Source: Ianthella basta (taxonomy: Eukaryota > Porifera > Demospongiae > Verongiida > Ianthellidae). From it: 64,000 bases of DNA. The notes beneath the pieces are model-generated. The model did no database searches. It had not been told where the DNA came from and saw only the letters and a program-made list of their open reading frames with translations. Position numbers and translations under genes: made by a program. Location of the stretch: positions 2,887,961-2,951,960 of the forward strand of contig OZ025868.1 in NCBI GenBank assembly GCA_964019415.1, written 5' to 3'. This document shows positions 23,840 to 35,111 of this stretch, piece by piece (position 1 is the stretch's first letter; every line of letters begins with the position of its first letter).

Positions 23840-26800
23840 ATGAAGAAGCTTGTACAGGGTTTAGTATTACTCATCTGGGTCTGCTGTGTGACCTTCAGTG
23901 AGTCCATTACTGCTTGTTTTGTTTAATTGCTTTTGTGCTGTTTTTCTTTGCCATAACAGCAGACCATGCAGTGTTCTGTTTGACAACAACTGCATGTATA
24001 TTATCTACTTGCTTATACCTGTTCATATTATAGGGCTTCTTATGTAATGGTCAAACTATTACATAAGAAACCCTATGACAGGTGTGCATGTGGAATAATA
24101 ATAATATTATTATGCAGTCTTTGTCCAACACACACAGGAGGTAACTCTGGAATTAGATTCACCAACACACATATACGGTATGTTTACATTTTGAAGGGAA
24201 CTTCACTGCATTATTTCGTGCAAACTTTGGGCGAACTGCACACGAACATTGAGAGGAAACTTCACTAAGAAGTTTGGGGCAACTTTATACGAACTTCAAA
24301 CCTTTGGATGGAAACAAAATGGTACGTCCCCAGGATCAAACTTCACATGAACTTTGTGAGCCAACTTCAAATGCATGTTAACTTCTGTCAACCTTTGGAG
24401 GACTAAACTCTATCTAACCTGAAACCAACTTTGTATGGACTTCAAACGAATCCATCTCTAATGACCTTCCAGTAAACTTTGTTGTGTGCTTGTGTTAATT
24501 AATTCAAGGAATTTCGCGCCTGAAGTGTGATATTGTATCCAAGATTGTTTGAGAAGAGAAGTCTTAGAGAAGAAACAAGAAATATGTCAGCTCAGGAAGA
24601 TGCAGTACACCTCTTTCACATGGACGTGCAACCAGGTCAAACCCACGCTAGCTAATCTGGGTTTGACCCTCCCTCCGATTACCAGGGTCGAACTGAGTTG
24701 TTAGCCTGTGGCAAATGCTGGTTTGACTCACTTCATGTTAATGCATGATGTGGACACATTATAGTCCATTCTGAACCTGGGTTTGACCTGGGTTAAATTA
24801 GCGTGCTTGTATACTATAGTGCTCATGATTTAGTGAGACTTTTGTGTGCCCATTTTAGATCTATATTAGCTGATAATAATCAGACCGGGGTGCATTTATG
24901 GGGGCAGGAGGGATTCGCCACCCCTTGCAATAATTCCTCCAACCCCTTACTTTTGTATCTCCCCTTAAAATTAATTCTTGGAACATCAGTTTAACCACCA
25001 CCCCCATTTAAGAATTTTCTAAATACAGCACTGATAATGTCATATCAAAGGATTTATTCTAAAGGATTTATGCTAAAGAATAGCGTACATATGTATGTAG
25101 CTGGGCACCCCGTCTGCCAACAACCTATAGCTGTGTAACTTTCAACAACAATAAGTTGGTTTTCCTTTATATATAGTCCCTTTCTGTCTATTATCAATTA
25201 CATAGTTTCTGCCCAACGAGTGTTCCTCTCCTCCAACACCACCACTCCCTGTTTTGGTGACACTGTTGACCTCATCTGCTACTACCCTGATGTGATGGAG
25301 AGGTTTAATAGACAACCCAAGTACACTGTTACTACACCCTCCTGGAGAAAGGGTGGAAAACGCCTCTTCCTTGCCAGGGACAAATATGAGGAGGGCATTT
25401 TGAACCAGACAGCCTCAATATTCAGAGTGAGCATTGACCCAGCCATCTTCACTGGTGAACCTGTCTCCTTCACTTGCTTCTTACCATTGACTGTTGGAGG
25501 AGTGGACAGCAGCAACAGCATTACATTGAACCCACAAGGTAATGGTATGTACTGTATGCATGCATGTATGGGCATTACATAGCATGATAGCACTGAGTCA
25601 TAGGTCATCAATCACTTGCATAGAGTTCAGTAATGAAGAGCATGATATTGAGTATCATTTAACATGTCCACCCAATCTCAAGACATTGTAATATACATTG
25701 TAATGTAATTCATCTATTAACCCAATTAAGATGGTACAAAAGGGCAGGCAATGATTCTAAGCTCGAGAACTGTATTCCTCTTCATGGCATCTGAAGAAGA
25801 CTGAATTAGGAAACCATACATGCAGACAAACCTTTATTTTTACCCATGCAGTGTTCTGTCATATGATTTTGTTAATCTTGAAAATGTGGACACTATGCTA
25901 GTGCACTTTTAACATTAGATATGAACATTTTACGAATACAACATGCAAGAATTATAGTTAGACCACGTTTATGCAATTATGTAATTGTCTTCAGTGCTCA
26001 GCATTTCGATTCTGTTACCCCCTATGCCCACGCTATTCCAACACCAGTTTGTTGGCATCATCTGGATTACCTGGAGCTCACTGGTCAATCTCCTTGCTAA
26101 TCAGCTAATTTCCCACAAGAAGGCCAAAATGGCACATATTTTGTGCTTGTTTCAGCATAAAATCCTCAATATCACTGAGATCCAGCTCTAATCGGTTGCC
26201 GAGGTTATACCAAGCCCTCTCTATAGAGAGGACTTGAGAATACATACTCATTCCTCCAACGCTTGAGCTAGTCATGACTGAATTCAAATTCTACTATTGT
26301 GATTGGTACTATCAACTGGTTTCAACTGCATGCACTGCTTGCTTGCTTGCTTTTATCTTTGTACAATATACGTAGACTCTGCTCCACCACCCAGTCTCAG
26401 TTACCTCATAGTAAATGGTACCACTGTCACGCTAGCTTGGAACCACACTGACCAAGGACCCTGCTTCACCAACCTCACCTTCTCCTACAACATCACCTGG
26501 TACCCTGTGGTGGGTGGGGTCCCACTGAGGGGGGAGGGGCAGAGTGCTGTGACTGAACCAAGTGCAACAAAGTACAACATCACCAACCTGAGGACGGGCA
26601 CTGACTACCAAGTGGAGTTGTTTGGGTTCACCTCAAGTGACCCAGTTGTGTACAGTGGGGTGGCTACAGTGAACATCACAACAGAAGGTGTGTAAATAAG
26701 TATGTAGTATGTGCAGAGGACTGCAGAAGAAAATTTCTTGTTCATGCGTACAATATATATAGGCTACTGAACTTACCCGTATGAGTGTCATTACTTTTGT

Positions 26801-27281
26801 GTAATTAGTGTTTATCCTTAATTGGGCCTATGAAAATATTCAGCTTGTACTTGCTTTTAATTTGCATGGATTTTAGCACCTACGTATATAATTAGTTAAA
26901 CTCAATCAATGCACCAATAGTGACTTGAACTATTCATTGCACCTGTTATTGGCAGCTGCCACAGTACCCAGCATGGTCCTCTCATGCATGGTTTGGTTCA
27001 CTGGTTTGCATAAGTGCCAAAAGTGTGATTTGTACTTTTGGTCCTGTGTCATCCTGCAGTGTCTCTACCCACTAATGATACTTCTGGTGGAAGTGTAGGT
27101 GGTGCCGACGCTGTAACCATAGCAGGTAAGATGGCTGTAATGTCCAAGTTCCTAAAATTATTTTACAAGGAAATTCAACATGTGTAAATGGCATGTGTAT
27201 TAATACATGTTCAGAAGGGTGCTTCCGTTCTATTTACAGTTACTGTTGTTGGAGTACTTTTACTCATTAACAATCTTGAAG
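23840..27281 (+). CDS. Receptor with signal peptide, Ig-like and FN3 domains and a short membrane segment
   Basis: Exons, all with phase-1 boundaries: 23840-23897, 25206-25538, 26376-26687, 27060-27125, 27240-27281. The first exon (ATG at 23840) gives the signal peptide MKKLVQGLVLLIWVCCVTF. The second is Ig-like: DTVDLICYYPD (first Cys), WRKGGKRL (Trp) and GEPVSFTCFLPL (second Cys). The third is FN3: VTLAWNHTDQGP, YNITWYPV, NITNLRTGTDYQVELFGFTS. The last two exons join to make a hydrophobic run AVTIAGVTVVGVLLLI of about 16-18 residues, a short but plausible membrane segment. Downstream the frame stays open to a stop at 27557-27559 if the donor at 27281 is not used, adding a tail of about 90 residues. 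That tail overlaps a candidate antisense exon, so the 3' end is unresolved. Confidence 0.7.
24037..24088. repeat. Short hairpin in an intron
   Basis: AGGGCTTCTTATGTAATGG is followed within about 30 bases by its near inverse CTATTACATAAGAAACCCT, giving a stable hairpin with arms of about 18 bp. Confidence 0.6.
24170..24480. repeat. Degenerate AACTT-rich repetitive stretch in an intron
   Basis: The words AACTTCA, AACTTT and ACGAAC recur many times in about 300 bp at irregular spacing, as in a strongly diverged minisatellite. No coding frame is supported. Confidence 0.5.
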
Positions 27282-27426
27282 GTCAACAGTGTGATGTATG
27301 TAGATTACACAATAAGACAGCCAAGACAGTCTCGACTTCATTATACCAGATCTGCTCCATTCACGAAAACTCAAATGTATTAGTCACAATAAATCAGCCC
27401 ATTGGATGCAATGTAAGACAACACAC

Positions 27427-28956
27427 CTCCATATCTTCGGAACCCACTTCTGTCTTAAACAGCACTAGTGCTTCTTCGCTCTTAGTCTGTGCATCTACCC
27501 CCGGTGGTGGTGTTCGCCCCTCCTGGACAAAATGTTGCAACAAGACAGAAGCACTGTGAATTGAATAATTATACCTTGCATCATGCTGGAGTAAGTGCAG
27601 GCTTACGTCTTTGGCAAGTGCACGCATGCTCTCTTCATCCATTTCCGCATCATCTAAATGATCCTACGAATCATTTGGCACACATACGTACGTAGTGTAA
27701 GTATACGCAGAACTACACATATACTTACAAGAACTTTAACATAATGCTGCAAAGCTCATTGCTCTATCCAGCAATCATGAAATAAGAATGAATTATTTGA
27801 GCTATCATACACTAAGCCAGTGACACACATACACACACACACAGGCACATGTACATACATACACACATACACACATTCACAAACAAACAAACCATTGCAC
27901 AACACCCTGTGGAGCTTATGGGCTATGGATTGACAGACATACACATTGTTATGAACGCACCCACACTCACATTCATCCTCCACACTCACGTCTAGAACTA
28001 GTTATCACAAATTTGTGAAACTTGCAAAATAATAATACGTAGCTGCAAACATTTTGAACAGAGAGCCCATTGGATACATTGCAAATCCTTTGTAGTTTCA
28101 CAAACAACATTCTTATTCATTCTTCTGCGTCACACAGTGCAAATCACTCACTTCCTCATCTTTTGTACGTACTTCTTTCCACATCTTCCTTGGGTGCTGG
28201 CAGTGTTTGCTCCTCCTGGACCACACCCTGCAGCAACAGTAGTACTGTGACTTGTATATAGCCCACAATGCGTTGGAGTAACTGCAGGCTTACGTCTGTG
28301 GAGAGTGTGTCCTTGCCCTCTTCACTTACTGCGCCTACACTTAGCTCAACCTATGGGGTAGTTGGAATACATATTGTATGCATTATGTTAAGAGCACACA
28401 GCGTTAAATGCTCATTACACACACATCTATCACCGGACGTAATTCACTATGTAGCCAAGAGCTGATTATAAATGCCAAACATTTTGACAACTATTAATGC
28501 ACTTGCAATTGTCAATGTCAGTGCATGGTGAATACAACAAACATACGTACGTAGGAGAGGCTCACTTAATAAGACTAAATAGAGTATCAAATGGCTCACT
28601 ATATACATAGACATTAAAAAGAAATGAATATATACACAATGCTTAAGAGGTTCACTGTTACCACCAGCAAGAATGAAAAAGGAATAATTATACTATACAA
28701 GAAATCATAGTACAAGGTAAATAAGTTATACACATACACACATAATCACATCCATATCCATGCACACAAGCAAATGCACACACCACATGCATACACCTAT
28801 ACATACATGCTGGTTGCAAACAAACATACGTACACACATAAATACACACATACGCATATGTACACACATGCACATATTGTATGCACACATGCATGCAAAC
28901 ACATACATACACCAATCTCTCTCACACACTCACGTACGTACATCACACACACTCAT

Positions 28957-29019
<63 letters not shown>

Positions 29020-32000
29020 CACGCGCGCACACACTGTACACAAATACAATGGTGCAGCCATAATCTTACCACGCTCACCTGTACTTTACTGTCCACTATT
29101 GACCCTCCCTCTGTAACAGCCACAAAACCTGGTATACAACTTGATGCTAGGCAACCATCCTCTGTTTCTGACTGTACAGGGAACTGTGCATCCTACAGAC
29201 TTATAAGATGTATAGTAACTGGTTTGTCAGCAATTGTACAATGCAATATTTGTAACAAATATCTCCTCCTTTTTTTCCTTCCTCCTCTTTTCTCCGCTTT
29301 TCCATTCTCCTTCAGCCTATCTTGGGTAGAAACTGGACTCTGAGCCACATGGAGTAAAAATATGACAGACTATATTAATAACTAGTGCATGCACGCATGC
29401 ACACACACACACACACGCAGCCACTATCTTCTGATGTCCATACATGTATTTCACTTTCTACTTTCACTTCTTTCCCTGTGTCAGTCAAAGTATCCACTTA
29501 AGCGCTGTCAACAACCTGTATTAATACAATCATTGCAGTGGCCTGTGAATCAGAACAGACATAAGAATTAAGCGTGTGAAAAGTTTAGGGCTTGGTGGCT
29601 ATAAGTTTTCTGTGTATAAACATTTTTGGCTTGTACAACAAACCAGTGGGTACATTTTTTACCAATTATTTCACAACCTACTTATTTAACAGTGTAAGCT
29701 GATTGTGTATGTACATGTGTGACTGTTCTTTTCCATAGCTCATGGCAGAACCCATGCACTGTGCAGCCGAAAAACCAAGTTGAGTGAAATTGTACATGTG
29801 AGGTAGCCAGTATGGCTGCTTTATACTGTTTGTCAGCCCATATAAGCCGCAGTGTTTACAGTGTTTGTCAGACGTTCTTGCAACAATCCAGTGAATCTAT
29901 ATAGATCTTGAGGTAATCTGTGAAATGTTGTTGTACATCATATTTCCTCACTAAAGGTTATAGTGTTAATTAATGCTTTAATTCAAAGATATAGTTGTGC
30001 AATCTGCCTCCCAGGTGATTGTTACTGTATAAATTAATGATAAATACGTACATTAGTGTGAATAAAGCAAAGCCCACCTATATTATGCATGCTTATGGGT
30101 GGTGCAAAACTGGAAGTCTTGCTAAGTCACATCCATACCATGTAACATGGTATGTGCTTACATCTCTGTACATTGTATATACAACTAGATGCTTAATCAA
30201 TTATAGGGGTGTGATAATGCACTGGTGCATGTCAATACGTATATGGCTGCCACTCAAGAACATGGAACATTTACCACATGCACAGAAGTCTTCCATTGAT
30301 TGTCCCATTGAATGAAGAGGAGGATATAGGTCTTGCCCAGTTGAGGGAAGAACATTTTTGTATACATAAATTATATAACTATGCAGCCTCTAAATTCACA
30401 GCCTTCACCACTTGTATGCAGGCCAACATGTCTGTGTAGCCACACTAATGCTGGACAAATCACAGAACCGGCCACATATATACGATTTACATGCATGCAT
30501 ATAATACATTTTCAACACCTTTGTTACCTGCACATGTATGCTCACACTCATGCAAGCTGCATCCCCACATTTAATGCTTATAATTTGCATCATCAATCTA
30601 GTTTAATGGATGTTGCATGAATATTGAGTAACAGTTCAGTATGCTGCATGTTGCAAATATATTCCAACATGCACGTATACACTGGCATGTTGCCAAAGTT
30701 ATGATTGCTAACATACATGTGGCTAGTGGGTAGTTGTTCGAGCACTTGTGTAGCAGAAATGCACTGCAATTCAGGACGTTTCGGCCACGTAGGCCTTCAC
30801 GAGCTGATAAACTGAAGATACAGAGGAGATGTTGTGTTTAAATAGAGGTGTGACCAGTGGCTTGAAAGGGCTAGAGGTGTTCCTCCCCTACATCAGGGGA
30901 ATCAGTGAGAAGCTGGAGAGTCTGCACCCCTCTGGGTGTCAAACCCATCTTTAAATCCAAGAACACCCTCAAGAACATGCCAACGCAAGTGAAAGTGAAG
31001 GCCCCAATGGAGAAGTAGAAAGAAATTGTCTATGGAGTTCCATGCCGTGACTGAGATGAGGTACATTGGTGAAACCAAGAGAAGCATTAAGCAAAGGATG
31101 ATGGAACACAGATATGCTATAAAGACAGGAGACATGCAGAATGGCATAGCTGTCCACATCCAGAAACACCAACACAGCATCGACTGTGATTCCGCCAGGG
31201 TATGGGCCACAGCAATGGGATACTGGAGCAGGAGGACCCTTGAAGCCATCCAATTCCGGTAGGAACCACACACGATGAACCTGGATTGTGGCCTACACCT
31301 GTCACCTGCCTGGAGCCCATTTCTAGACCCCACCTGCATAGGTTCACTTACTACCACCCCACCACTCCAGACTCTGCACCACTCACACACACACTTAAGC
31401 TGTTAGCACCCCCTTAGAACTTTTACCTTTTATATCTCCTCTAACTCTTTCAAGCCACCGGTCACTCCTCTACATAAGCACAGCATCTCCTCTGTATCTT
31501 CAGTTTATCAGCTGGCGAAGACGTACATGGCCAAAACGTCCTGAATTACAGTGAATTGCTATGCAAGTGCTCGAGTAACTACCTACTAGCTACAATATGT
31601 CCCACATAGCAATGAGTCTCTATGCTGTTATCTGCTAACATACATCCCTATGCACAAGTGGAGAATCACTCATACAGTATTACAGCCCTATCAACTGAAT
31701 CCCTAGCACACACTAATCCATCTGGATCTGCGAAGCAGCATCTGGATCCTAAGGAATAGATGAATGCATGGATAGTCACACACACATGCATACGTGCACT
31801 ACTGCCCCTCCAGACCATGTGACATTACAGCCTGGTTGATTAGTACACATGCTGAGTTGTACATTCATACATGCTAGCACATGTGCATACAGTAACTAAC
31901 ACTTCATTCAAGTACGTACTAGCATATGTACGCTTCTACCTAAGCCCAAACATGCACACAGAGTACAGTACTTACTTTACTCTCCTCCATGGTCTCATCC

Positions 32001-34548
32001 CCAACTGCCTGAGTAGCTGGTGGAGTACTTGTGCCCGCACTCTCAACGTCACCCTGATTCACAGCCTGCACACAGTTGTACAACATGACATACATCATGT
32101 GCGCCGTGCTGTTCCACTGTCTCAATGAACTCCATGAGGGTAGCTAATTCCCATTGTGCACAATATCAGGCTTTCGGCTGGAACTCAAGCCAATTCTAGA
32201 AAATATATGATTTTCCGCACACGCTCCTATGCTGCCAGTACAAAAGAGGAGCTCCGACTGTTGTTTGCGAACTCCTCCTGCGAGAGTTGACGAAAAGTGC
32301 CCAAACATTCCCATCGGTCGCAAGCTATACCCCATCTCAATATAAAGTGGTAGACGTGCTAAAATAAGCTGCTGTCAAGGAGCGCTCGAAGAAAACCTAT
32401 GATTAACCAACATTCGGCCATATTGGATCTACGAAAAACATACAGGAACCCCTCTACAGGATGCACTAGACCCCCTTACAGAAAGCACCACTTTACAGTA
32501 TACACTGGACCCTCCTACAGGGCTTGCTGAAGGCGGGGGCCTTGCAGCTAGTAATAAAATATTTTCTTTATAATATATAGAAATTTAGGAATGGCCAGCA
32601 TAAAAAGCATAGAAATAAGATACTCGGCACACTGATGTACCTCATTTCTGTGGATCATGGAGGTAACTCGACATTCATAATTTCCTTGTACACAGACCAA
32701 AAATGTGCATGACTAACTAGCTAGTTCCATGTATAAGGAAATTAGGAATGTTGAGTCACCTCCACAGAAATGAGGTACATCAGTGTGCTTAGTATCTTGT
32801 TTCTATGCCTTTTTATGCTGGCCATTCCTAAATCCCTTTCAATCTTAAAGGAAATATTACTATACTAGTTTGTACACTTTTTTTCAATTCCAAAGGACCA
32901 TGCTACATCAATTTCTTCTTGAGCTGGCTATTAAGGCCGTTATTCAGGCATCGCTTGAGGGTCAAGCTACACCTCACTATAAGGCCATACCGCATGCTAA
33001 TGCAACAAAATGGCGACATTGGGGTATCTTTAATACATGGGAAGACAAACTTCGTACTTGTTTCAACGATGTCCAGGACCAGCTGGTTGACGCCGGTCTC
33101 TTCACTGGTGAGATTGAGCCTAGAACTTAATGCGTAGCCACTGTGATTCGAAACTCGGAGGACAGTGCTGCGAAGCTGTGGATAGCAGCACTGTGACCCA
33201 AATCCACGCTTGCTGTCCTGGTCCTTTCTCGCGGGCGCTGCAGAGGTGTCATGGACATTGTTCCAACTCCCGACTAACAAACCGAAGGGCTCGCAATTGT
33301 TGCCGAGTACATAGAGACTGGCAGATCGAATTAATAGTATTCATCCATTACATCAGAATATTAAGTAGCGTTACCGTGCCCACGTGTGACGTGTTGCTGC
33401 GTCATTTTAGAAAAATGCTGTTACGGGTGCATATACGCGGTTGCACACTCTCATCTGTTATCTACTCTTGGTAGTATATATAACTACTAGTACTTGTAGG
33501 TTGTGCGAATACCTTACTTGTCCTGCATATATACATCTAATTGTAGTTGATACATGCGCACATATCTATTTAGCTACGTAGCTGTGAATTTATAGTAGTG
33601 TTATGTTGTCATGGTTGTCAAATGTATTTTAGCTTTTCATTTGTAAATGATGGCTGTTTGACATGGCTTAATTTCAGGGCTGGTGAGATGTTTAGACCAG
33701 TGGTCCACAAACGTTGCTTATAGATGGCTAGGTGTGTTTTGTGTGATTTATGGCATGAGGTGCAGAGTTGAGTTGCTAACACAGTACAGAGAAAGCACAC
33801 TTCATCAGTAACTTGACCCATGCATACACCTGTGTAATCATTCCCCTACACTTCATTAGCTACGCAACTACACAGAATTATGCTTAAAGCCATCTTGCTT
33901 CAGGGAAAAGTTGCAATTGCAACGTACGGATACAATAAGTTAGCCCCGAATAGTCCCTACGCATAATTGTTGCATACAGGCATAGCTATCAGTCGTGTGT
34001 AGCTATATATATATGCCGACGGTGCATGCGCTCTTTAACAGGGATCAAAATTGGCAACATCATGCAGTACAAAGGATAGGACTAAAATGCTGTAATTCGT
34101 ATTCTGACAGGATACATCGTACCTTTCCAAACTACGCCGTAAAGGCGTCCCTTTTGTCCATGTTGTAAGGACGTGTCTACCCGTAGTAGACACAAGAAAA
34201 GGAGCACCTTGCGCGATGAATTGTTAATAGACGTCCAAGAAAGTAATCCAGCACCAGCTTAGAGTTGTCAATAAACCTTTCGCGGGGCGGGAGGAGTCGA
34301 TGTATATCTCCGCGATGAAGATTAGGACGATTCTTTTCCACAAGTACACTTGACCGTAATACATGCGCCATTTTAGTTGTCCGCCTAAAACAGGGGAAAT
34401 CCCTTCTATTCCTCGGCGCGTGCACTAGACTGCATGGAGTGGATGTATATAGCTATATTACGCGTTACATGATACTCATACATTACTCTCTCTGTTCCTG
34501 TATAGATCTCATCCTTAAGCTTCCTGTTCTCCTTTTCCTCGCTCTTAC
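27427..34548 (-). CDS. Candidate acidic/proline-rich cytoplasmic tail exons, possibly continuing the 35112-40372 receptor
   Basis: Small minus-strand exons with good splice sites and mostly matching phases: 34548-34487 (GKSEEKENRKLKDEIYTGTER), 32065-31976 (AVNQGDVESAGTSTPPATQA...), 28328-28294 (SEEGKDTLSTD), 28215-28173 (EEQTLPAPKEDVER), a possible 21-nt exon 27991-27971, 27653-27607 (DAEMDEESMRALAKD) and 27522-27427 (EGRTPPPGVDAQTKSEEALV). From 28328 downward the phases chain without conflict. The pair 28328/28215 is a diverged duplicate of 27653/27522 with conserved splice sites (GAC|GTAAGC and CAG|GAG), which supports them as real exons. Connecting exons are missing between 35112 and 34548, and between 31976 and 28328. 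No stop exon was found. Confidence 0.4.
28957..29018. repeat. (CA)n microsatellite
   Basis: About 30 CA units, with looser CA-rich sequence for 250 bp upstream. Confidence 0.95.
29560..30719. other. Spacer, nothing recognised
   Basis: AT-rich sequence without supported exons or repeats found elsewhere in the window. Confidence 0.3.
30720..31598 (+). mobile_element. Penelope-like element fragment with inverted terminal repeats
   Basis: A left repeat (30720-30875: GGTAGTTGTTCGAGCACTTG, AATTCAGGACGTTTCGGCCA, GATAAACTGAAGATACAGAG) recurs inverted at 31430-31598. Between them lies a Penelope-type reverse transcriptase end and endonuclease (30860-31262). Inverted LTR-like repeats are a known feature of Penelope elements. 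The element is short and damaged. Confidence 0.75.
30860..31262 (+). pseudogene. Penelope-like reverse transcriptase end and GIY-YIG endonuclease, frameshifted
   Basis: Successive frames give PYIRGISEKLE, GVKPIFKSKNTLKNM, then VYGVPC, typical of the end of Penelope reverse transcriptase. In another frame MRYIGETKRSIKQRMMEHR and the region around HIQKHQHSIDCDSARV match the endonuclease YIG half and following helix. At least two frameshifts and in-frame stops separate these pieces, so it is inactive. The long antisense open frame over 30902-31390 is a shadow. Confidence 0.75.
32185..32417 (-). repeat. Inverted, diverged copy of the 3283-3522 repeat unit
   Basis: Read on the minus strand it follows 3320-3520 closely: GCAGCTTATTTTAGCACGTC, GGAGGAGTTCGCAAACAACA, ACTGGCAGCATAGGAGCGTG. 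Confidence 0.75.
32583..32833. mobile_element. 251-bp palindromic MITE
   Basis: The sequence is almost entirely one hairpin. The left arm starts ATTTAGGAATGGCCAGCATA and the right arm ends with its inverse TATGCTGGCCATTCCTAAAT. Similarity extends about 110-120 bp into each arm with few mismatches. There is no clear target duplication. Confidence 0.8.
32900..33130 (+). CDS. Unrecognised 76-residue open frame
   Basis: ATG at 32900 (MLHQFLLELAIKAVIQASLE), ending GEIEPRT and TAA at 33130. It contains HYKAIPHANATKWRHWG and a Trp/acidic helix-like segment. I do not recognise a family. It follows an acceptor-like pyrimidine tract and lies in a probable intron of the minus-strand gene, so it may be chance or an element remnant. 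Confidence 0.2.
   Translation: MLHQFLLELAIKAVIQASLEGQATPHYKAIPHANATKWRHWGIFNTWEDKLRTCFNDVQDQLVDAGLFTGEIEPRT
33131..34209. other. Spacer, nothing recognised
   Basis: No exon with splice support was found on either strand. It may be intron of the minus-strand gene. Confidence 0.3.
34210..34403 (+). repeat. Dispersed repeat E, copy 2
   Basis: Direct copy of 21404-21597 with about one mismatch in five over the outer parts and a nearly identical GGGGCGGGAGGAGTCGATGT core. Ends in a GCGCCATTTT motif. Confidence 0.7.
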
Positions 34549-35111
34549 CTTGAATACCAATAATATTATAATAGAGTCCAATAGCTACACATCCAGCCAT
34601 GAGCTAGCTAGCTAGCTATGCATGCCTTAATTAAGCTTGGAGACCCAGGCTCTGCAGCTATCTCAGCTATGCATATAGCTATATAGCTATAGCTAATTAG
34701 CTACATGTCCAAGGGAAGTATATAGTGGCATTTACTGACAGCAGTGATCAGTCTGGTGTACAAGCACATGCACCATATACGTAGCTACGCACCCTACACA
34801 TGCAAGCATGCCTCTGTGCATCCATATGCAAAATTTATTTTATTATAACTATAGTTATCATTGCCAAGTATTAACATGGTGTGCATACATAGAACATGGC
34901 TTCATTATAGTACCATGAAATTGCACAAAGAGAGCAGCAAAATTCTAATTATTCTTAAACTTGTGGCACGTCATATTATCAGGCACACGGAGATCTGTAG
35001 AAGGAAATTGTGACACACCATTCAAGCAATGTCAAGCTGCATTTAAAATCTAATTATACCTATACCAATGCCATTTATAGGGAGATATAACTTTATCGCG
35101 TGCATGGTGAC

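Noticed and set aside
24600-24800. Repeated GGGTTTGACC / GGTCAAACCC words as a transposon
   Set aside because: Inverted words are present, but I could not define ends or a target duplication.
28070-28465. Plus-strand frames over 27400-28460 as further receptor exons
   Set aside because: The duplicated, splice-bounded signal in this stretch is on the minus strand; plus frames lack domain content.
30902-31390. 162-residue minus-strand open frame
   Set aside because: Antisense shadow of the Penelope endonuclease frame.
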